Assembly: GCA_018648805.1 (NCBI GenBank)
Contig: JABGQM010000004.1
Location: 1 to 64,000, forward strand
Source: Verrucomicrobiota bacterium
GTDB lineage: Bacteria > Verrucomicrobiota > Kiritimatiellia > UBA8416 > JABMPJ01
Direction of reading: 5' to 3'
Length of the DNA stretch: 64,000 nucleotides
In this document: positions 53,396 through 62,833 of the stretch, piece after piece
Layout: every line of letters begins with the position of its first letter
Position numbering within the stretch: position 1 is the stretch's first letter
Position numbers and translations under genes: made by a program
The notes under the pieces: generated by a model
What the model saw: only the letters and a program-made list of their open reading frames with translations
Database searches by the model: none
What the model was told of the DNA's origin: nothing

Positions 53396-54054
53396 GCGTC
53401 GACGCCGGACTGCAGCTTGGCGTCGATCTCGGCCATAAGCGATGCCACGCCCTGGTCGGAATCCAGACTAACCAGCAGCCCCTTCTCCTCATACCTTGAA
53501 ATCAGGCTCTCGGTCTGGCGGTTGTACACTTCCAGACGGTTCGCAATGGTCTCTTCGTTGTCATCCTTGCGCTGATAGAGCTCGCCCCCGCAGGCATCGC
53601 ACACCCCTTCAACCGCGGGCGGAATATTGGTGACATGGAAACTCGCACCACACGCCTTGCAAACCCGGCGCCCGGTCAGGCGCTGCAGGATGACGTCACG
53701 CGGCGTGGCCAGGAAAAAGACGTAGTCAATCTTGGCGCCGCGCCCGGCCAGGCTCTCGTCCAGAAGGTCGGCCTGTACCAGTGTGCGCGGAAATCCGTCA
53801 AACAGGTAGGCCGCCGTCGGGTCACCCGCTTCGAGACGCGTCTCGACGATACGAATGATGACCTCGTCCGGAACCAGCTCGCCGCGTTTCATGAAGCCTT
53901 CAGCTTCCTGGCCCACCGCGGTGGAGTTGCTGACCTCTTCGCGAAGCATATCGCCGGTGGCAAAATGGACATACCCACCCTTGTCGCCGCGCAGACGCTC
54001 GGCCACGGTGCCCTTACCTGACCCCGGGGGTCCCAATAAAATAACAACCTTCAT
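53392..54054 (-). CDS. adk: Adenylate kinase, zinc-LID type
   Basis: A 220-residue protein with the P-loop GPPGSGKGT (residues 8-16). The NMP-binding region includes FATGDMLREEV and DGFPRT. The LID has four cysteines in two pairs (CKAC and CDAC), so binds zinc. It makes ADP from AMP and ATP. Encoded after secY with a 68-base gap. Confidence 0.97.
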   Translation of the reverse strand: MKVVILLGPPGSGKGTVAERLRGDKGGYVHFATGDMLREEVSNSTAVGQEAEGFMKRGELVPDEVIIRIVETRLEAGDPTAAYLFDGFPRTLVQADLLDESLAGRGAKIDYVFFLATPRDVILQRLTGRRVCKACGASFHVTNIPPAVEGVCDACGGELYQRKDDNEETIANRLEVYNRQTESLISRYEEKGLLVSLDSDQGVASLMAEIDAKLQSGVDA

Positions 54055-54122
54055 GAAATCCTGTCCTTAGCTCCAGCCGTACGAGCACTGCTCACTGCTC
54101 ACTGTCCACTGCTCACTTCTCT

Positions 54123-55475
54123 TTAGCGGCGGGCGCGCAGTTTCCCCTTCTTGAGGAAACCGTCATAATGTCGCATCAGCAGGTGCGACTCCACTTGGCG
54201 CATGGTATCAAGTGCCACGCCTACGATAATCAGAAGACTCGTGCCGCCCAGGAACGACGCCACCAGCCACGGGATATTGAACTGCTTATGCATGACCGAG
54301 GGAATCACGGCGATCACGGTCAGCGACATGGCGCCGATCAGCGTGATACGCGTCATGGTCTTGTCCAGGAACTCTGCGGTCGGCCGGCCGGGCCGGATAC
54401 CGGGCACGTAGCCGCCATTGCGTTTCAGGTCATCCGCAATCTGAAGCGGATTAAACTGCGTGGCCACCCAGAAATAGGAGAAGAAGAGGATCAGGACCCC
54501 GTACACGATTATGTAGAGTGGCTCCCCCATCTGCATCGAGGCGTGCAGCGTCTTGGCGGCATGCCAGGGGATCTTACCGATCAGGGCCGTCGGGAAGGCC
54601 AGCATCGCGCCGGCAAAAATGATCGGCATCACGCCGGCATAGTTGACACGCAGCGGCATGTAGGTGTTCTGTCCCCCATAGACCTTGCGTCCCACGACCC
54701 GCTTGGCGGTGTGGATCGGGATCTTGCGCTGCCCCTGTGTCAGGGCGATGGTTCCGGCCACGACCAGGAAGAAGAGGAGCGCCAGGCCCACCAGGTGAAA
54801 GACAGAGAAACGAGCCACGCCGTCGACGGCCTTGAACATCCCGGCAGCGTAGTAGATCGCCATCGGCAGCCGACTCACAATGTTGACCGTGATGATCAGG
54901 GAAATTCCGTTGCCGATGCCCCGCTCAGTGATCTGCTCACCCAGCCACATCATCAGCATGGTACCGGTCGTCATCGTGATAATGGTCATGATGATGAACG
55001 GCACACCGGGATTCTGCACCAGGACCACGCCGCGTCCCATGCCCAGTGCGCCGGGGTTCTGAAGCGTAATCGCCAGGAAGAGCGACTGAATCACGCAGAT
55101 CACGAGGGCGAGGTAACGCGTATACTGGGTCAGCTTCTGCCGGCCGGAATCGCCTTCACGCGCCAGGCGCTCAAGCGCCGGCACAATCGCCGTCATCAGC
55201 TGTAGAATGATCGAAGCACTGATGTACGGCCAGATGCTGAGCGCGCCGACCGCACATTTACTTAAGGCGCCCCCGCTGAACAGGTCGATCCAGCCCATGA
55301 ATCCACCGCCGGCGGTGGTCTGAATACTGCGGATGGCAGCCTGAAGGGCTGCGGCGTCCACTCCGGGTGTCGGCACACTCGTCACAATGCGGCAGATAAA
55401 GATCAGCCCAAAGGTAAAGAGAATGCGCTGCCGCAACTCCGGAATCTTAAAAGAATTTGTGAATGCCGACAGCAT
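54123..55475 (-). CDS. secY: Preprotein translocase subunit SecY
   Basis: A 450-residue membrane protein with ten helices. Family signatures include FTFGLIFICRIVTSVPTPGV, ERGIGNGISLIITVNIV and GTSLLIIVGVALDTMRQVES. Forms the protein-conducting channel with SecE and SecG. The start ATG follows the L15 stop by about 12 bases. Confidence 0.97.
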   Translation of the reverse strand: MLSAFTNSFKIPELRQRILFTFGLIFICRIVTSVPTPGVDAAALQAAIRSIQTTAGGGFMGWIDLFSGGALSKCAVGALSIWPYISASIILQLMTAIVPALERLAREGDSGRQKLTQYTRYLALVICVIQSLFLAITLQNPGALGMGRGVVLVQNPGVPFIIMTIITMTTGTMLMMWLGEQITERGIGNGISLIITVNIVSRLPMAIYYAAGMFKAVDGVARFSVFHLVGLALLFFLVVAGTIALTQGQRKIPIHTAKRVVGRKVYGGQNTYMPLRVNYAGVMPIIFAGAMLAFPTALIGKIPWHAAKTLHASMQMGEPLYIIVYGVLILFFSYFWVATQFNPLQIADDLKRNGGYVPGIRPGRPTAEFLDKTMTRITLIGAMSLTVIAVIPSVMHKQFNIPWLVASFLGGTSLLIIVGVALDTMRQVESHLLMRHYDGFLKKGKLRARR

Positions 55476-55487
55476 AGTGGCCCCTAG

Positions 55488-55928
55488 TTAGACTTCGTTG
55501 CAGGTTCCGCCCGCGGCCTCGATCTTGGTACGCGCCGCGGCGCTAAAGGCATGCGCGGTTACAGACAGCTTGCGATCAATCTCACCCACACCCAGAATTT
55601 TGATCCCGTCGTGACGGCCGTTGGCCAGGCCGGCGGCAATGATGATCTCAGGCGTCAGTTCCGTCTCCGCGTCAAAGACATTCAGCGCGCAAACGTTAAC
55701 CCCCATATACTCGGTGCGGGCCGGATTATGAAAACCGCGCTTGGGCAGGCGGCGAATCAGGCGCATCTGGCCGCCCTCAAAGCCGGCCTTGTGCTTGCCA
55801 CCTTTGCGCGCCATCTGCCCCTTGTGCCCCTTGCCACTGGTCTTACCCGTGCCCGACCCCATACCGCGGCCGACACGCTTGCGGCGATGTTTCGAACCCG
55901 GTTCCCTGCTCAGTGTATGTAAATCCAT
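55488..55928 (-). CDS. rplO: Ribosomal protein L15
   Basis: A 146-residue protein. The N-terminal Gly/Arg/Lys-rich part has KRVGRGMGSGTGKTSGKGHK, and the core has GFEGGQMRLIRRLPKRGF. It follows S5 directly, so L30 (rpmD) is missing from its usual place between them. Confidence 0.96.
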   Translation of the reverse strand: MDLHTLSREPGSKHRRKRVGRGMGSGTGKTSGKGHKGQMARKGGKHKAGFEGGQMRLIRRLPKRGFHNPARTEYMGVNVCALNVFDAETELTPEIIIAAGLANGRHDGIKILGVGEIDRKLSVTAHAFSAAARTKIEAAGGTCNEV

Positions 55929-55940
55929 GATTGGTACCCC

Positions 55941-56432
55941 TTACGCCTTGCCACGCATGGCCATGACCTCGTCGCGCGACTTGAGCTGATTCAGCGCCGC
56001 GAACGTTGCCTTAACCACGTTAAGCTGATTGCTGCTGCCCAGCGACTTCCCGAGGATATCGCGAATGCCCGCCACTTCGAGTACGGCGCGCATGCCACCG
56101 CCGGCGATCACACCCGTACCGGGCGATGCCGGACGTAGCAGGACCTGCCCGCCGTCACAGGTTGCCGTGACCTCGTGTGGAATCGTACGATCCCGCATCG
56201 TCACATTAACCATCGCCTTGCGTGCAATTTCGCCACCCTTACGGATCGCGTCGGCCACTTCGTTGGCCTTGCCAAATCCATAGCCGACCAGACCATCGCG
56301 GTTGCCCACGACCACGACCGCGCTAAAGCTGAAGCGACGTCCACCCTTAACCACCTTGGAGCAGCGGTTTACAAAGACCACCCGTTCTTCGAACTCGGGC
56401 TGGCTGTCATTCTTTTTCCATTGAGGTTTCAC
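55941..56432 (-). CDS. rpsE: Ribosomal protein S5
   Basis: A 163-residue protein. The core has [36 protein letters not shown] text ([16 protein letters not shown]) and [19 protein letters not shown]. It contacts the mRNA entry and decoding region of the 30S subunit. Twelve bases separate it from rplO, too few to hold rpmD. Confidence 0.96.
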   Translation of the reverse strand: MKPQWKKNDSQPEFEERVVFVNRCSKVVKGGRRFSFSAVVVVGNRDGLVGYGFGKANEVADAIRKGGEIARKAMVNVTMRDRTIPHEVTATCDGGQVLLRPASPGTGVIAGGGMRAVLEVAGIRDILGKSLGSSNQLNVVKATFAALNQLKSRDEVMAMRGKA

Positions 56433-56434
56433 GC

Positions 56435-56818
56435 CTACTTCTCCTCCGTACTGGCATCCTGTGCCGGGGCCGCCGTCTTACCGATCGAAAGACCGGCCTC
56501 TACCGCGGCATCAACCACGGCCTTGATACGCCCATGAAAATGGAACCCACCGCGATCGACCACGACCTGGCCAACTCCCCTGGCCTCGGCCAGGTCCGCG
56601 ATACGACGGCCCAAATCGGCCGCCGCCTCCAGGTTCTTCTTACCGTTGCTACGGGCCGCCACGAGGGTCACACCCGCCTCATCGTCAATCAGCTGCACCT
56701 GCAGGCTGGTGGCCGACTTGAAGATCGCCATGCGAGGACGTGCCTCGGTTCCGCTAATCTTGCGCCGCACGCGACGGTGCCGCGCCACTCTGAAATCTGT
56801 TCTTGTCTTAAGCTGCAT
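56435..56818 (-). CDS. rplR: Ribosomal protein L18
   Basis: A 127-residue protein with family text [18 protein letters not shown] and [19 protein letters not shown]. The tail beyond EAGLS ([15 protein letters not shown]) is about ten residues longer than usual and low complexity. Binds 5S rRNA. Two bases from the S5 start. Confidence 0.95.
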   Translation of the reverse strand: MQLKTRTDFRVARHRRVRRKISGTEARPRMAIFKSATSLQVQLIDDEAGVTLVAARSNGKKNLEAAADLGRRIADLAEARGVGQVVVDRGGFHFHGRIKAVVDAAVEAGLSIGKTAAPAQDASTEEK

Positions 56819-56830
56819 CGTTCAATTCCT

Positions 56831-57370
56831 CTATGCGACCGTCTTACCGACCTTGCGCCGGATACGCTCGCCCCTGTACTGAACACCCTTGCCCTTGTAC
56901 GGCTCCGCCGGGCGGAACCCTCGGATACGAGCCGCGGCATCACCCACCATCTGTTTGTCGGGACCCGTTACCGTGATGATCGTACCGGCATCGTTCACCG
57001 CCAGGCTCACGCCATCCTTAACCGTGTAGATCACGGGGCTCGACATGCCGACCAACATGGTCAGCGTCTGGCCCTGCACCGAGGCGCGGAAGCCGACACC
57101 CGTGATCTCGAGCTGCTTTTCGTAGCCTTTAGACACACCCTCGACCGCGTTGGCGATAAGGCTGCGCGTAAGACCGTGCAAACTCTTCTGCTGACGCTGG
57201 TCATCGGCACGGGTAACCACAAGCTGGTTCCCCTCTACCGCGGCCTCAATACCGCCGGGCAGATCGACCGTCAACTCGAATTTAGAGCCCTTGGCAATGA
57301 CCTGTCGACCGTCCACGCGGACCTCGACGCCCGCCACAATATCAATTGGTTTCTGACCTATCCTAGACAT
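56831..57370 (-). CDS. rplF: Ribosomal protein L6
   Basis: A 179-residue protein, with MSRIGQKPIDI at the start and the C-terminal signature GFRPAEPYKGKGVQYRGERI near the end. Two repeated beta-alpha domains. Normal length and order (S8-L6-L18). Confidence 0.97.
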   Translation of the reverse strand: MSRIGQKPIDIVAGVEVRVDGRQVIAKGSKFELTVDLPGGIEAAVEGNQLVVTRADDQRQQKSLHGLTRSLIANAVEGVSKGYEKQLEITGVGFRASVQGQTLTMLVGMSSPVIYTVKDGVSLAVNDAGTIITVTGPDKQMVGDAAARIRGFRPAEPYKGKGVQYRGERIRRKVGKTVA

Positions 57371-57381
57371 CGTCTACTCCT

Positions 57382-57777
57382 CTACCAGACCGTGCACAGA
57401 ACCTCGCCACCCACGTGCTGACCGCGCGCCTCGCGATCGGTCAGGATGCCCGACGATGTGCTCAAAATTGCAATGCCCTGGCCGCCCAGCACACGCGGCA
57501 CCTTGGCGGCTTCAACATAACGACGAAGCCCCGGACGGCTTTCGCGCTTCAGGCCACGAATAACCGACTCATGCTCGGCGGTGTACTTCAAAACCAGCGT
57601 AAGCAGTTTGGGCAATCCGTTCTCCACGGAATAATCCACGATAAACCCTTCGCGCTTAAGCACCTGGGCAACCTCGCCCTTGAGGCGTGAGAACGGCATG
57701 CTAACCGTCTCGTGTTCCGCCTTGTGCGCATTTCGAACGCGCGTCAACATATCGGCTATGGGGTCCGACCAACTCAT
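57382..57777 (-). CDS. rpsH: Ribosomal protein S8
   Basis: A 131-residue protein. MSWSDPIADMLTRVRNAHKA is the start and GIAILSTSSGILTDREAR is the C-terminal signature. Binds the central domain of 16S rRNA and can regulate the spc operon. Gap of 49 bases to S14. Confidence 0.97.
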   Translation of the reverse strand: MSWSDPIADMLTRVRNAHKAEHETVSMPFSRLKGEVAQVLKREGFIVDYSVENGLPKLLTLVLKYTAEHESVIRGLKRESRPGLRRYVEAAKVPRVLGGQGIAILSTSSGILTDREARGQHVGGEVLCTVW

Positions 57778-57826
57778 TTTCTCTCCTTCTTAGATCTCAG
57801 ATCGCGATCTGAAACCGCAACACTCG

Positions 57827-58012
57827 CTACCAGCTCGCCTTGGTCACGCCGGGAATCAGCCCCGATGAAGCCAGCTCGCGGAAGCACAGCCGACACAGTT
57901 TAAACTTGCGCATGTACGCCCGCGGACGTCCACAACGAACACAACGGTTATAGCGCCGCACCGAAAACTTCGGCTCCCGCGCTGCCTTGGCAATAAGGGA
58001 TGTCTTAGCCAA
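57827..58012 (-). CDS. rpsZ: Ribosomal protein S14, zinc-binding form (type Z)
   Basis: A 61-residue protein starting at TTG (58010-58012), with AAGGAG six bases upstream. It reads [20 protein letters not shown]. Two cysteine pairs (CVRC and CRLC) give the short zinc-binding S14 form. A longer reading to 58039 would overlap the L5 end and lacks a ribosome site. Confidence 0.94.
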   Translation of the reverse strand: MAKTSLIAKAAREPKFSVRRYNRCVRCGRPRAYMRKFKLCRLCFRELASSGLIPGVTKASW

Positions 58013-58022
58013 CTTGAACTCC

Positions 58023-58562
58023 TTAGTCTTTCTTAGCAAACGGCATACCCAGAAGGGTCAACAGTTCGTAGGCCGCTTCGTTGTTGTCTGCCGTCGTCAC
58101 AATCGTTACGTTCATCCCCTGAGCCGACCCGATCTTATCTGGATCGACCTCCGGGAAGATCATCTGGTCCTTCAGTCCGAGCGTGTAGTTTCCCTTGCCA
58201 TCAAAGGCGTCCTCGGGCACGCCACGAAAGTCGCGAATACGCGGCAGTGCGGCGTTGATGAGGCGGTCGAGAAACTCAAACATTCGGGTGCCGCGCAGCG
58301 TTACCTTGGCACCAATGGTCATGCCTTCGCGCAGCTTGAAGTTCGAAATGCTCTTACGGGCACGCGTCATCATCGGCCGTTGACCCGTAATCAGGGCCAA
58401 CGCTTCGCCGTGCGACTTCAGCGCATCCTTGTCTGCAATACCCAGCCCCATGTTCACCACCACCTTGCTCAGCCTTGGCAGCTGCATCGGGTTACTGATG
58501 CCCAGCTTCTCTTTGAGAGCTGGGAAGGCTTCCGTCTTATATCTTTCTTTCAGCGTCGACAT
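58023..58562 (-). CDS. rplE: Ribosomal protein L5
   Basis: A 179-residue protein starting [20 protein letters not shown] at ATG 58562. Family text: [19 protein letters not shown], then [19 protein letters not shown]. Binds 5S rRNA and forms an intersubunit bridge. The last bases lie within 11 of the S14 start. Confidence 0.97.
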   Translation of the reverse strand: MSTLKERYKTEAFPALKEKLGISNPMQLPRLSKVVVNMGLGIADKDALKSHGEALALITGQRPMMTRARKSISNFKLREGMTIGAKVTLRGTRMFEFLDRLINAALPRIRDFRGVPEDAFDGKGNYTLGLKDQMIFPEVDPDKIGSAQGMNVTIVTTADNNEAAYELLTLLGMPFAKKD

Positions 58563-58570
58563 GCTAGTCC

Positions 58571-58891
58571 TCAACTGTCAAATGCGTGACCACAGGCTTT
58601 GCACTTGCGGATACGCCGTTCGCCATCCTGGGCCCGACCGGTCCGCACGCCCTTTTTACACTCAGGGCAGTACAACAACACGTTCGAGAGCGCCATCGGC
58701 TTCTCTTTTTCTACGATACCGCCCTGAGGCGTGTCCTGCGTTTTGCGCAGTGTCTTCTTTCCAAGATTCACGCCTTCAACGAGGACGCGATTCTTGAAAG
58801 GAATCACCTGCAATACTTTGCCTGACTTACCGGAATTTACGCCGGCAATGGCTGCGACCGTGTCGCCCTTCTTAATGCGCGGTATACTCAC
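58571..58891 (-). CDS. rplX: Ribosomal protein L24 with C-terminal zinc site
   Basis: A 106-residue protein. The KOW motif is VAAIAGVNSGKSGKVLQVIP and EGVNLGKKTLRKTQDTPQGG follows. The C-terminal half has CPEC and CKAC, giving a possible zinc finger. The gap upstream of it to L14 is 91 bases, the longest inside the L3-to-SecY part. Confidence 0.96.
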   Translation of the reverse strand: MSIPRIKKGDTVAAIAGVNSGKSGKVLQVIPFKNRVLVEGVNLGKKTLRKTQDTPQGGIVEKEKPMALSNVLLYCPECKKGVRTGRAQDGERRIRKCKACGHAFDS

Positions 58892-58982
58892 GCCACCATC
58901 CCTCCATCACTCTTAACCAGAGATCCAAACACTCACAACTCAGCCTGCCACGCCGTAGCCCAACGGGCAAAGGCGGGACCGT

Positions 58983-59348
58983 TTACAGTACCTCGGGCGC
59001 CAGTGAAATCACCTTCATGTAGTTCTTCTCGCGCAACTCCCTCGCCACCGGCCCGAAAATACGGGATCCGACGGGGTTCTTGTTGGCATCGAGTATCACT
59101 ACGGCGTTGTTATCAAAACGCAGATGCGACCCGTCCGGCCGGTGCAAGGGATGCTTCGTTCGTACGATCAGCGCCTCACACACCTGCCCCTTCTTAATCA
59201 CTCCGCCAGGCGCCGCTTCCTTGACCGACACCTTGATGATGTCGCCCACGTAGGCATAGCGCTTGCGTTGTCCCAGAACGCGGAAACAGCGGACGCGCTT
59301 GGCGCCCGTGTTGTCTGCCACTACTAGATCAGCTTCTTCAGCAATCAC
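58983..59348 (-). CDS. rplN: Ribosomal protein L14
   Basis: A 121-residue protein. [18 protein letters not shown] is the L14 signature and [20 protein letters not shown] is the end. Contacts S12 and 16S rRNA across subunits. The order S17-L14-L24-L5 is conserved. Confidence 0.97.
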   Translation of the reverse strand: MIAEEADLVVADNTGAKRVRCFRVLGQRKRYAYVGDIIKVSVKEAAPGGVIKKGQVCEALIVRTKHPLHRPDGSHLRFDNNAVVILDANKNPVGSRIFGPVARELREKNYMKVISLAPEVL

Positions 59349-59382
59349 GGCTTATCTCCCTTTAACCACCACGGCCATACGT

Positions 59383-59661
59383 CTATACCGCAGCTTGTGC
59401 CGTCTCTACCTCGATCACGCGCCAGCGCTTCAACTTGCTGTACGGACGCGACTCTTCAATTTTTACTTTATCGCCGACCTGGGCTGTGTTCGCCTCGTCG
59501 TGCGCATGGAACTTGCGGTGCGTACGCATCACTTTTCCGTAAACCGGATGGCGGCGGCGGGTTTCGACCCGTACCACGACCGACTTGTTACCACTAATGC
59601 TTACGACTTCACCGCTGCGCTGTTTGCGCTGGGCCGGCCGTTTTTCAATTTTTTCCGTCAT
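59383..59661 (-). CDS. rpsQ: Ribosomal protein S17
   Basis: A 92-residue protein. GEVVSISGNKSVVVRVETRR, then HDEANTAQVGDKVKIEESRP, then YSKLKRWRVIEV match S17. OB fold that binds the 5-prime domain of 16S rRNA. Confidence 0.97.
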   Translation of the reverse strand: MTEKIEKRPAQRKQRSGEVVSISGNKSVVVRVETRRRHPVYGKVMRTHRKFHAHDEANTAQVGDKVKIEESRPYSKLKRWRVIEVETAQAAV

Positions 59662-59696
59662 ATCACAATCCCCGCCGGGCGCTGGGCGCCCCGCCT

Positions 59697-59900
59697 TCAG
59701 GCCTTCGCGACCCGCTGCTGCATTACCGTCTTGATCCGTGCGACGTCGCGCCGCAATGTCCGCATCTTGACGGGCGACTGTGAGCCATCGCCCACACGCT
59801 GCATCATGCGCACGTTGGCCAGTTCACTGCGCGTCTCATCCATCAGGTTGAGCAGTTCCTCATCGGTCTGCTCTCTTAAGCTGTTTGCCTTAATTGCCAT
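59697..59900 (-). CDS. rpmC: Ribosomal protein L29
   Basis: A 67-residue protein with two helices, LREQTDEELLNLMDETRSEL and QSPVKMRTLRRDVARIKTVM. It lies near the tunnel exit. Found in the usual place between L16 and S17. Confidence 0.95.
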   Translation of the reverse strand: MAIKANSLREQTDEELLNLMDETRSELANVRMMQRVGDGSQSPVKMRTLRRDVARIKTVMQQRVAKA

Positions 59901-59925
59901 GGTCTTCCTGCCTTACCGCGCCGGC

Positions 59926-60339
59926 TTAACCTTCGCGCGTTATGAACTTGGTCCGTAGACCCAGCTTCGCATCCGCCAGGCGCAGGGCTTCCCTCGCAAT
60001 CTGCTCAGACACTCCACCCACTTCGAATAACATCATTCCCGGGCGAATCACGGCGACCCAGAACTCCGGGTTGCCCTTGCCCTTACCCATACGCACTTCA
60101 ATCGGCTTCTGGGTCACCGGCTTGTCCGGGAAAATCCGGATCCACAGACGGCCACGACGCTTCATGCGACGGTTGATCGCCACGCGGCACGCCTCGATCT
60201 GGGTACTCTTGATCCAGCCGCGGTCCATGGTCTTGATTCCGTACTCGCCGAATGACAGGTCCACCCCACGGGTCGCCCGGCCTTTACGGCTTCCGCGCTG
60301 CACCTTGCGGTGCTTCACTCTCTTAGGCATTAAAGGCAT
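59926..60339 (-). CDS. rplP: Ribosomal protein L16
   Basis: A 137-residue protein. [20 protein letters not shown] at the start, then [19 protein letters not shown] and [25 protein letters not shown] precedes the first ATG by ten bases. Binds tRNA near the peptidyl transferase centre. Confidence 0.97.
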   Translation of the reverse strand: MPLMPKRVKHRKVQRGSRKGRATRGVDLSFGEYGIKTMDRGWIKSTQIEACRVAINRRMKRRGRLWIRIFPDKPVTQKPIEVRMGKGKGNPEFWVAVIRPGMMLFEVGGVSEQIAREALRLADAKLGLRTKFITREG

Positions 60340-60360
60340 TGTTCAACTACTCCCTCTTGG

Positions 60361-60993
60361 CTACGCGGCCGGCTCGTTCTTCTTGCAGATCCATACCTTG
60401 ACGCCGACAAGCCCGGCCGTCGTCGGTGATTCCGCGAACCCGTAATCAATGTTGGCACGAAGGGTGTGCAGCGGTATCCTGCCTTCCTTGTACCACTCGA
60501 CGCGTGACAGCTCGGCGCCGCCGAGGCGACCGCTGACGCGAATCTTGATCCCCTCAACTCCCATATCCATCGCCAGCTTGATCGAGCGCTTCATCGCGCG
60601 GCGAAACGACACCCGCCGCGCCATCTGCATCGCGATGTTCTCGGCCACCAGCTGGGCGTTTGTATCCGCATCGCGGATCTCCTGGATCTCAATGTAGATC
60701 TCTTTACCGCTCATCGTCGCGAGCTCAGTGCGGATACGTTCGATATCCTGCCCTTTGCGCCCGATGACGATGCCCGGCCTTGCCGTGAATATGTTGATAC
60801 GCACTCGGTTGGCATAGCGCTCAATACGCACTTCCGCCACGGCCGCATTCTCGAGGCGCTTCTTTACCAGCTCGCGGATCTTAAGATCCTCGATCAGCAG
60901 GTTCCCAAACTCTTTCTTGGGGCTGAACCAGCGCGAGCGCCAGTCCTTGTCCACTGCGATTCGTAGCCCGATTGGATTAGTCTTTTGGCCCAA
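60361..60993 (-). CDS. rpsC: Ribosomal protein S3
   Basis: A 210-residue protein. MGQKTNPIGLRIAVDKDWRS at the start, KH domain text (RPGIVIGRKGQDIERIRTEL), and the C-terminal GVEGIKIRVSGRLGGAELSR. Normal length. It lines the mRNA entry. Confidence 0.97.
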   Translation of the reverse strand: MGQKTNPIGLRIAVDKDWRSRWFSPKKEFGNLLIEDLKIRELVKKRLENAAVAEVRIERYANRVRINIFTARPGIVIGRKGQDIERIRTELATMSGKEIYIEIQEIRDADTNAQLVAENIAMQMARRVSFRRAMKRSIKLAMDMGVEGIKIRVSGRLGGAELSRVEWYKEGRIPLHTLRANIDYGFAESPTTAGLVGVKVWICKKNEPAA

Positions 60994-61017
60994 AACGTCG
61001 CTCCCTTTTTCCGCCGA

Positions 61018-61368
61018 CTACGCTGCGTCGGTCTCTTGTCCGTCCGTCAGGACGATCTTGATGTGACACATCCGCTTAACGACCGGACGAATGCCGCCGC
61101 GTGCCCGCGACCAATACCGCTTCATGCGCGGACCTTCTTCTACGACCGCTTCCTTAACCGTCAACTCGTCAACCGCCAGATGCGCGTTGTTCTCCGCATT
61201 GGCAATCGCCGACTTCAACGTTTTGCTGATCATCGCCGCGGCTTTGCGCGGACTGAAGGCGGTCACCTTCAACGCCTCGGCCACGGGCAGCCCCTGCATC
61301 TTCCGGGTCAAGTCGCGTGCCTTGCTCGGTGACAACCGCGCAAATTTGGTTACTGCTGTAACTTCCAT
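61018..61368 (-). CDS. rplV: Ribosomal protein L22
   Basis: A 116-residue protein from ATG 61366-61368: MEVTAVTKFARLSPSKARDL. The family text AENNAHLAVDELTVKEAVVE and PRMKRYWSRARGGIRPVVKR follow. Its loop lines the exit tunnel. An earlier ATG would add nine unlike residues. Confidence 0.96.
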   Translation of the reverse strand: MEVTAVTKFARLSPSKARDLTRKMQGLPVAEALKVTAFSPRKAAAMISKTLKSAIANAENNAHLAVDELTVKEAVVEEGPRMKRYWSRARGGIRPVVKRMCHIKIVLTDGQETDAA

Positions 61369-61403
61369 GAGTTCTACCCACTTCCTCTGACGCACCCGGC
61401 GTC

Positions 61404-61688
61404 CTACTTCAACGCCTTCGTCTTATCGGTGTGCGACCCGTGACGGCGGAACGCCCGCGTGGGTGCAAACTCGCCCAGGCGATGCCCCACCATGTTCTCC
61501 GTCACAAAGATCGAAATATGCTGTTTGCCATTGTGAATCGCAAACGTGTGACCCACAAATTCGGGCACGATCATGGACCGGCGTGACCAAGTCTTGATCG
61601 GTCGCCGGTCGCCTGACCGGTTCATCCGCTCGACCTTCGTGAGCAACTTTGCTTCGACGTAAGGTCCTTTTTTAATTGAACGAGCCAT
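61404..61688 (-). CDS. rpsS: Ribosomal protein S19
   Basis: A 94-residue protein. [20 protein letters not shown], then [20 protein letters not shown] and [20 protein letters not shown] match S19, which lies in the 30S head near the A site. Two bases after the L2 stop. Confidence 0.97.
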   Translation of the reverse strand: MARSIKKGPYVEAKLLTKVERMNRSGDRRPIKTWSRRSMIVPEFVGHTFAIHNGKQHISIFVTENMVGHRLGEFAPTRAFRRHGSHTDKTKALK

Positions 61689-61690
61689 GC

Positions 61691-62515
61691 CTACTTTCTC
61701 CGCTTAACAATGAATTTGCTGGATGTCTTCCGGCGTGAACGGGTCTTTCCGCCCTTGGCCAGCTTGCCCCACGGTGATACCGGGTGGCCACCACCAGAGG
61801 TGCGGCCTTCGCCACCCCCCATGGGATGGTCGACCGGGTTCATCGCTACACCGCGAACCGTGGGCCGGCGCCCGCGCCAGCGCGCCCGGCCGGCTTTGCC
61901 GTCCACGACACTGGAATGCTCCGAGTTACCCACCCGCCCAATCGTCGCCATACACTTCACATTGATCATCCGGATCTCTCCGGAAGGCAACTTGAGATTG
62001 GCATACTTGCCCTCACGCGACATCAGCTGTGCCCCGCCGCCGGCGCTGCGCACGATACGCGCCCCACGTCCGGGTACCAACTCCACGTTGTGCAGCATCA
62101 GGCCCAGAGGAATTTTCTCGATCGGCAGGGCGTTGCCCACGATCGGCTCTGCATCCGGACCCGACATCAGCTGCGTGTCTACGCTTAAGTTGGCCGGTGC
62201 CAGGATGTAGCGCTTGGCGCCATCCACATAATGCAACAGCGCAATATTGGCCGAGCGATTGGGGTCATACTCGATCGCCGCCACGCGGGCCGGGATGCCG
62301 AGCTTCTCACGCCGGAAATCGATCTCGCGAAAACGCCGCTTAGCGCCGCCGCCACGATGACGCACCGTGATACGACCGGATGAATTGCGCCCCGAACAGC
62401 GTTTCTTGCCCTTCGAAAGCGCCTTCTCGGGCGTGGTCTTCGTAATTTCTTCGAACGTCGACACGGTGGCAAAGCGTCGGCCCGGTGACGTCGGTTTGTA
62501 TTTTCTTAAAGCCAT
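61691..62515 (-). CDS. rplB: Ribosomal protein L2
   Basis: A 274-residue protein. [20 protein letters not shown] at the start and [20 protein letters not shown] near the C-terminus are diagnostic. Essential for subunit joining and peptidyl transfer. Confidence 0.98.
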   Translation of the reverse strand: MALRKYKPTSPGRRFATVSTFEEITKTTPEKALSKGKKRCSGRNSSGRITVRHRGGGAKRRFREIDFRREKLGIPARVAAIEYDPNRSANIALLHYVDGAKRYILAPANLSVDTQLMSGPDAEPIVGNALPIEKIPLGLMLHNVELVPGRGARIVRSAGGGAQLMSREGKYANLKLPSGEIRMINVKCMATIGRVGNSEHSSVVDGKAGRARWRGRRPTVRGVAMNPVDHPMGGGEGRTSGGGHPVSPWGKLAKGGKTRSRRKTSSKFIVKRRK

Positions 62516-62548
62516 CTTTGGTTCTCCATCCCGCTGACTGTCCGCGCC

Positions 62549-62833
62549 CTAGGCGAGGTCAATGCGGCTGCCTTCCTCCAGGGTCACAATTGCCCGCTTC
62601 CAGTCGGCTCGCTTGCCGAAACGTACCGTGCGTTCACGCTTGCGCTTACCTTGGTAGCGCATTGTGTTTACCGATTTCACCGACACGTTGAATAACCCTT
62701 CAACGGCCTGCTTGATCTCGGGCTTGTTGGCCGAAGTCGCCACGCTGAAGAAGTACTTGTTCTCAAGCTCGGTCTGGGCGGTGCCCTTCTCGGTCAACTG
62801 AATCTCTTTGATAATCGCGTCTGCATGCTTCAT
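62549..62833 (-). CDS. rplW: Ribosomal protein L23
   Basis: A 94-residue protein. IIKEIQLTEKGTAQTELENK, then KPEIKQAVEGLFNVSVKSVN match L23, which docks trigger factor and SRP at the tunnel exit. Its start overlaps the L4 stop by four bases. Confidence 0.96.
   Translation of the reverse strand: MKHADAIIKEIQLTEKGTAQTELENKYFFSVATSANKPEIKQAVEGLFNVSVKSVNTMRYQGKRKRERTVRFGKRADWKRAIVTLEEGSRIDLA

Noticed and set aside
54168..55205. 345-codon plus-strand open frame opposite secY
   Set aside because: His/Gln/Arg-rich mirror of a conserved membrane protein gene; not coding.
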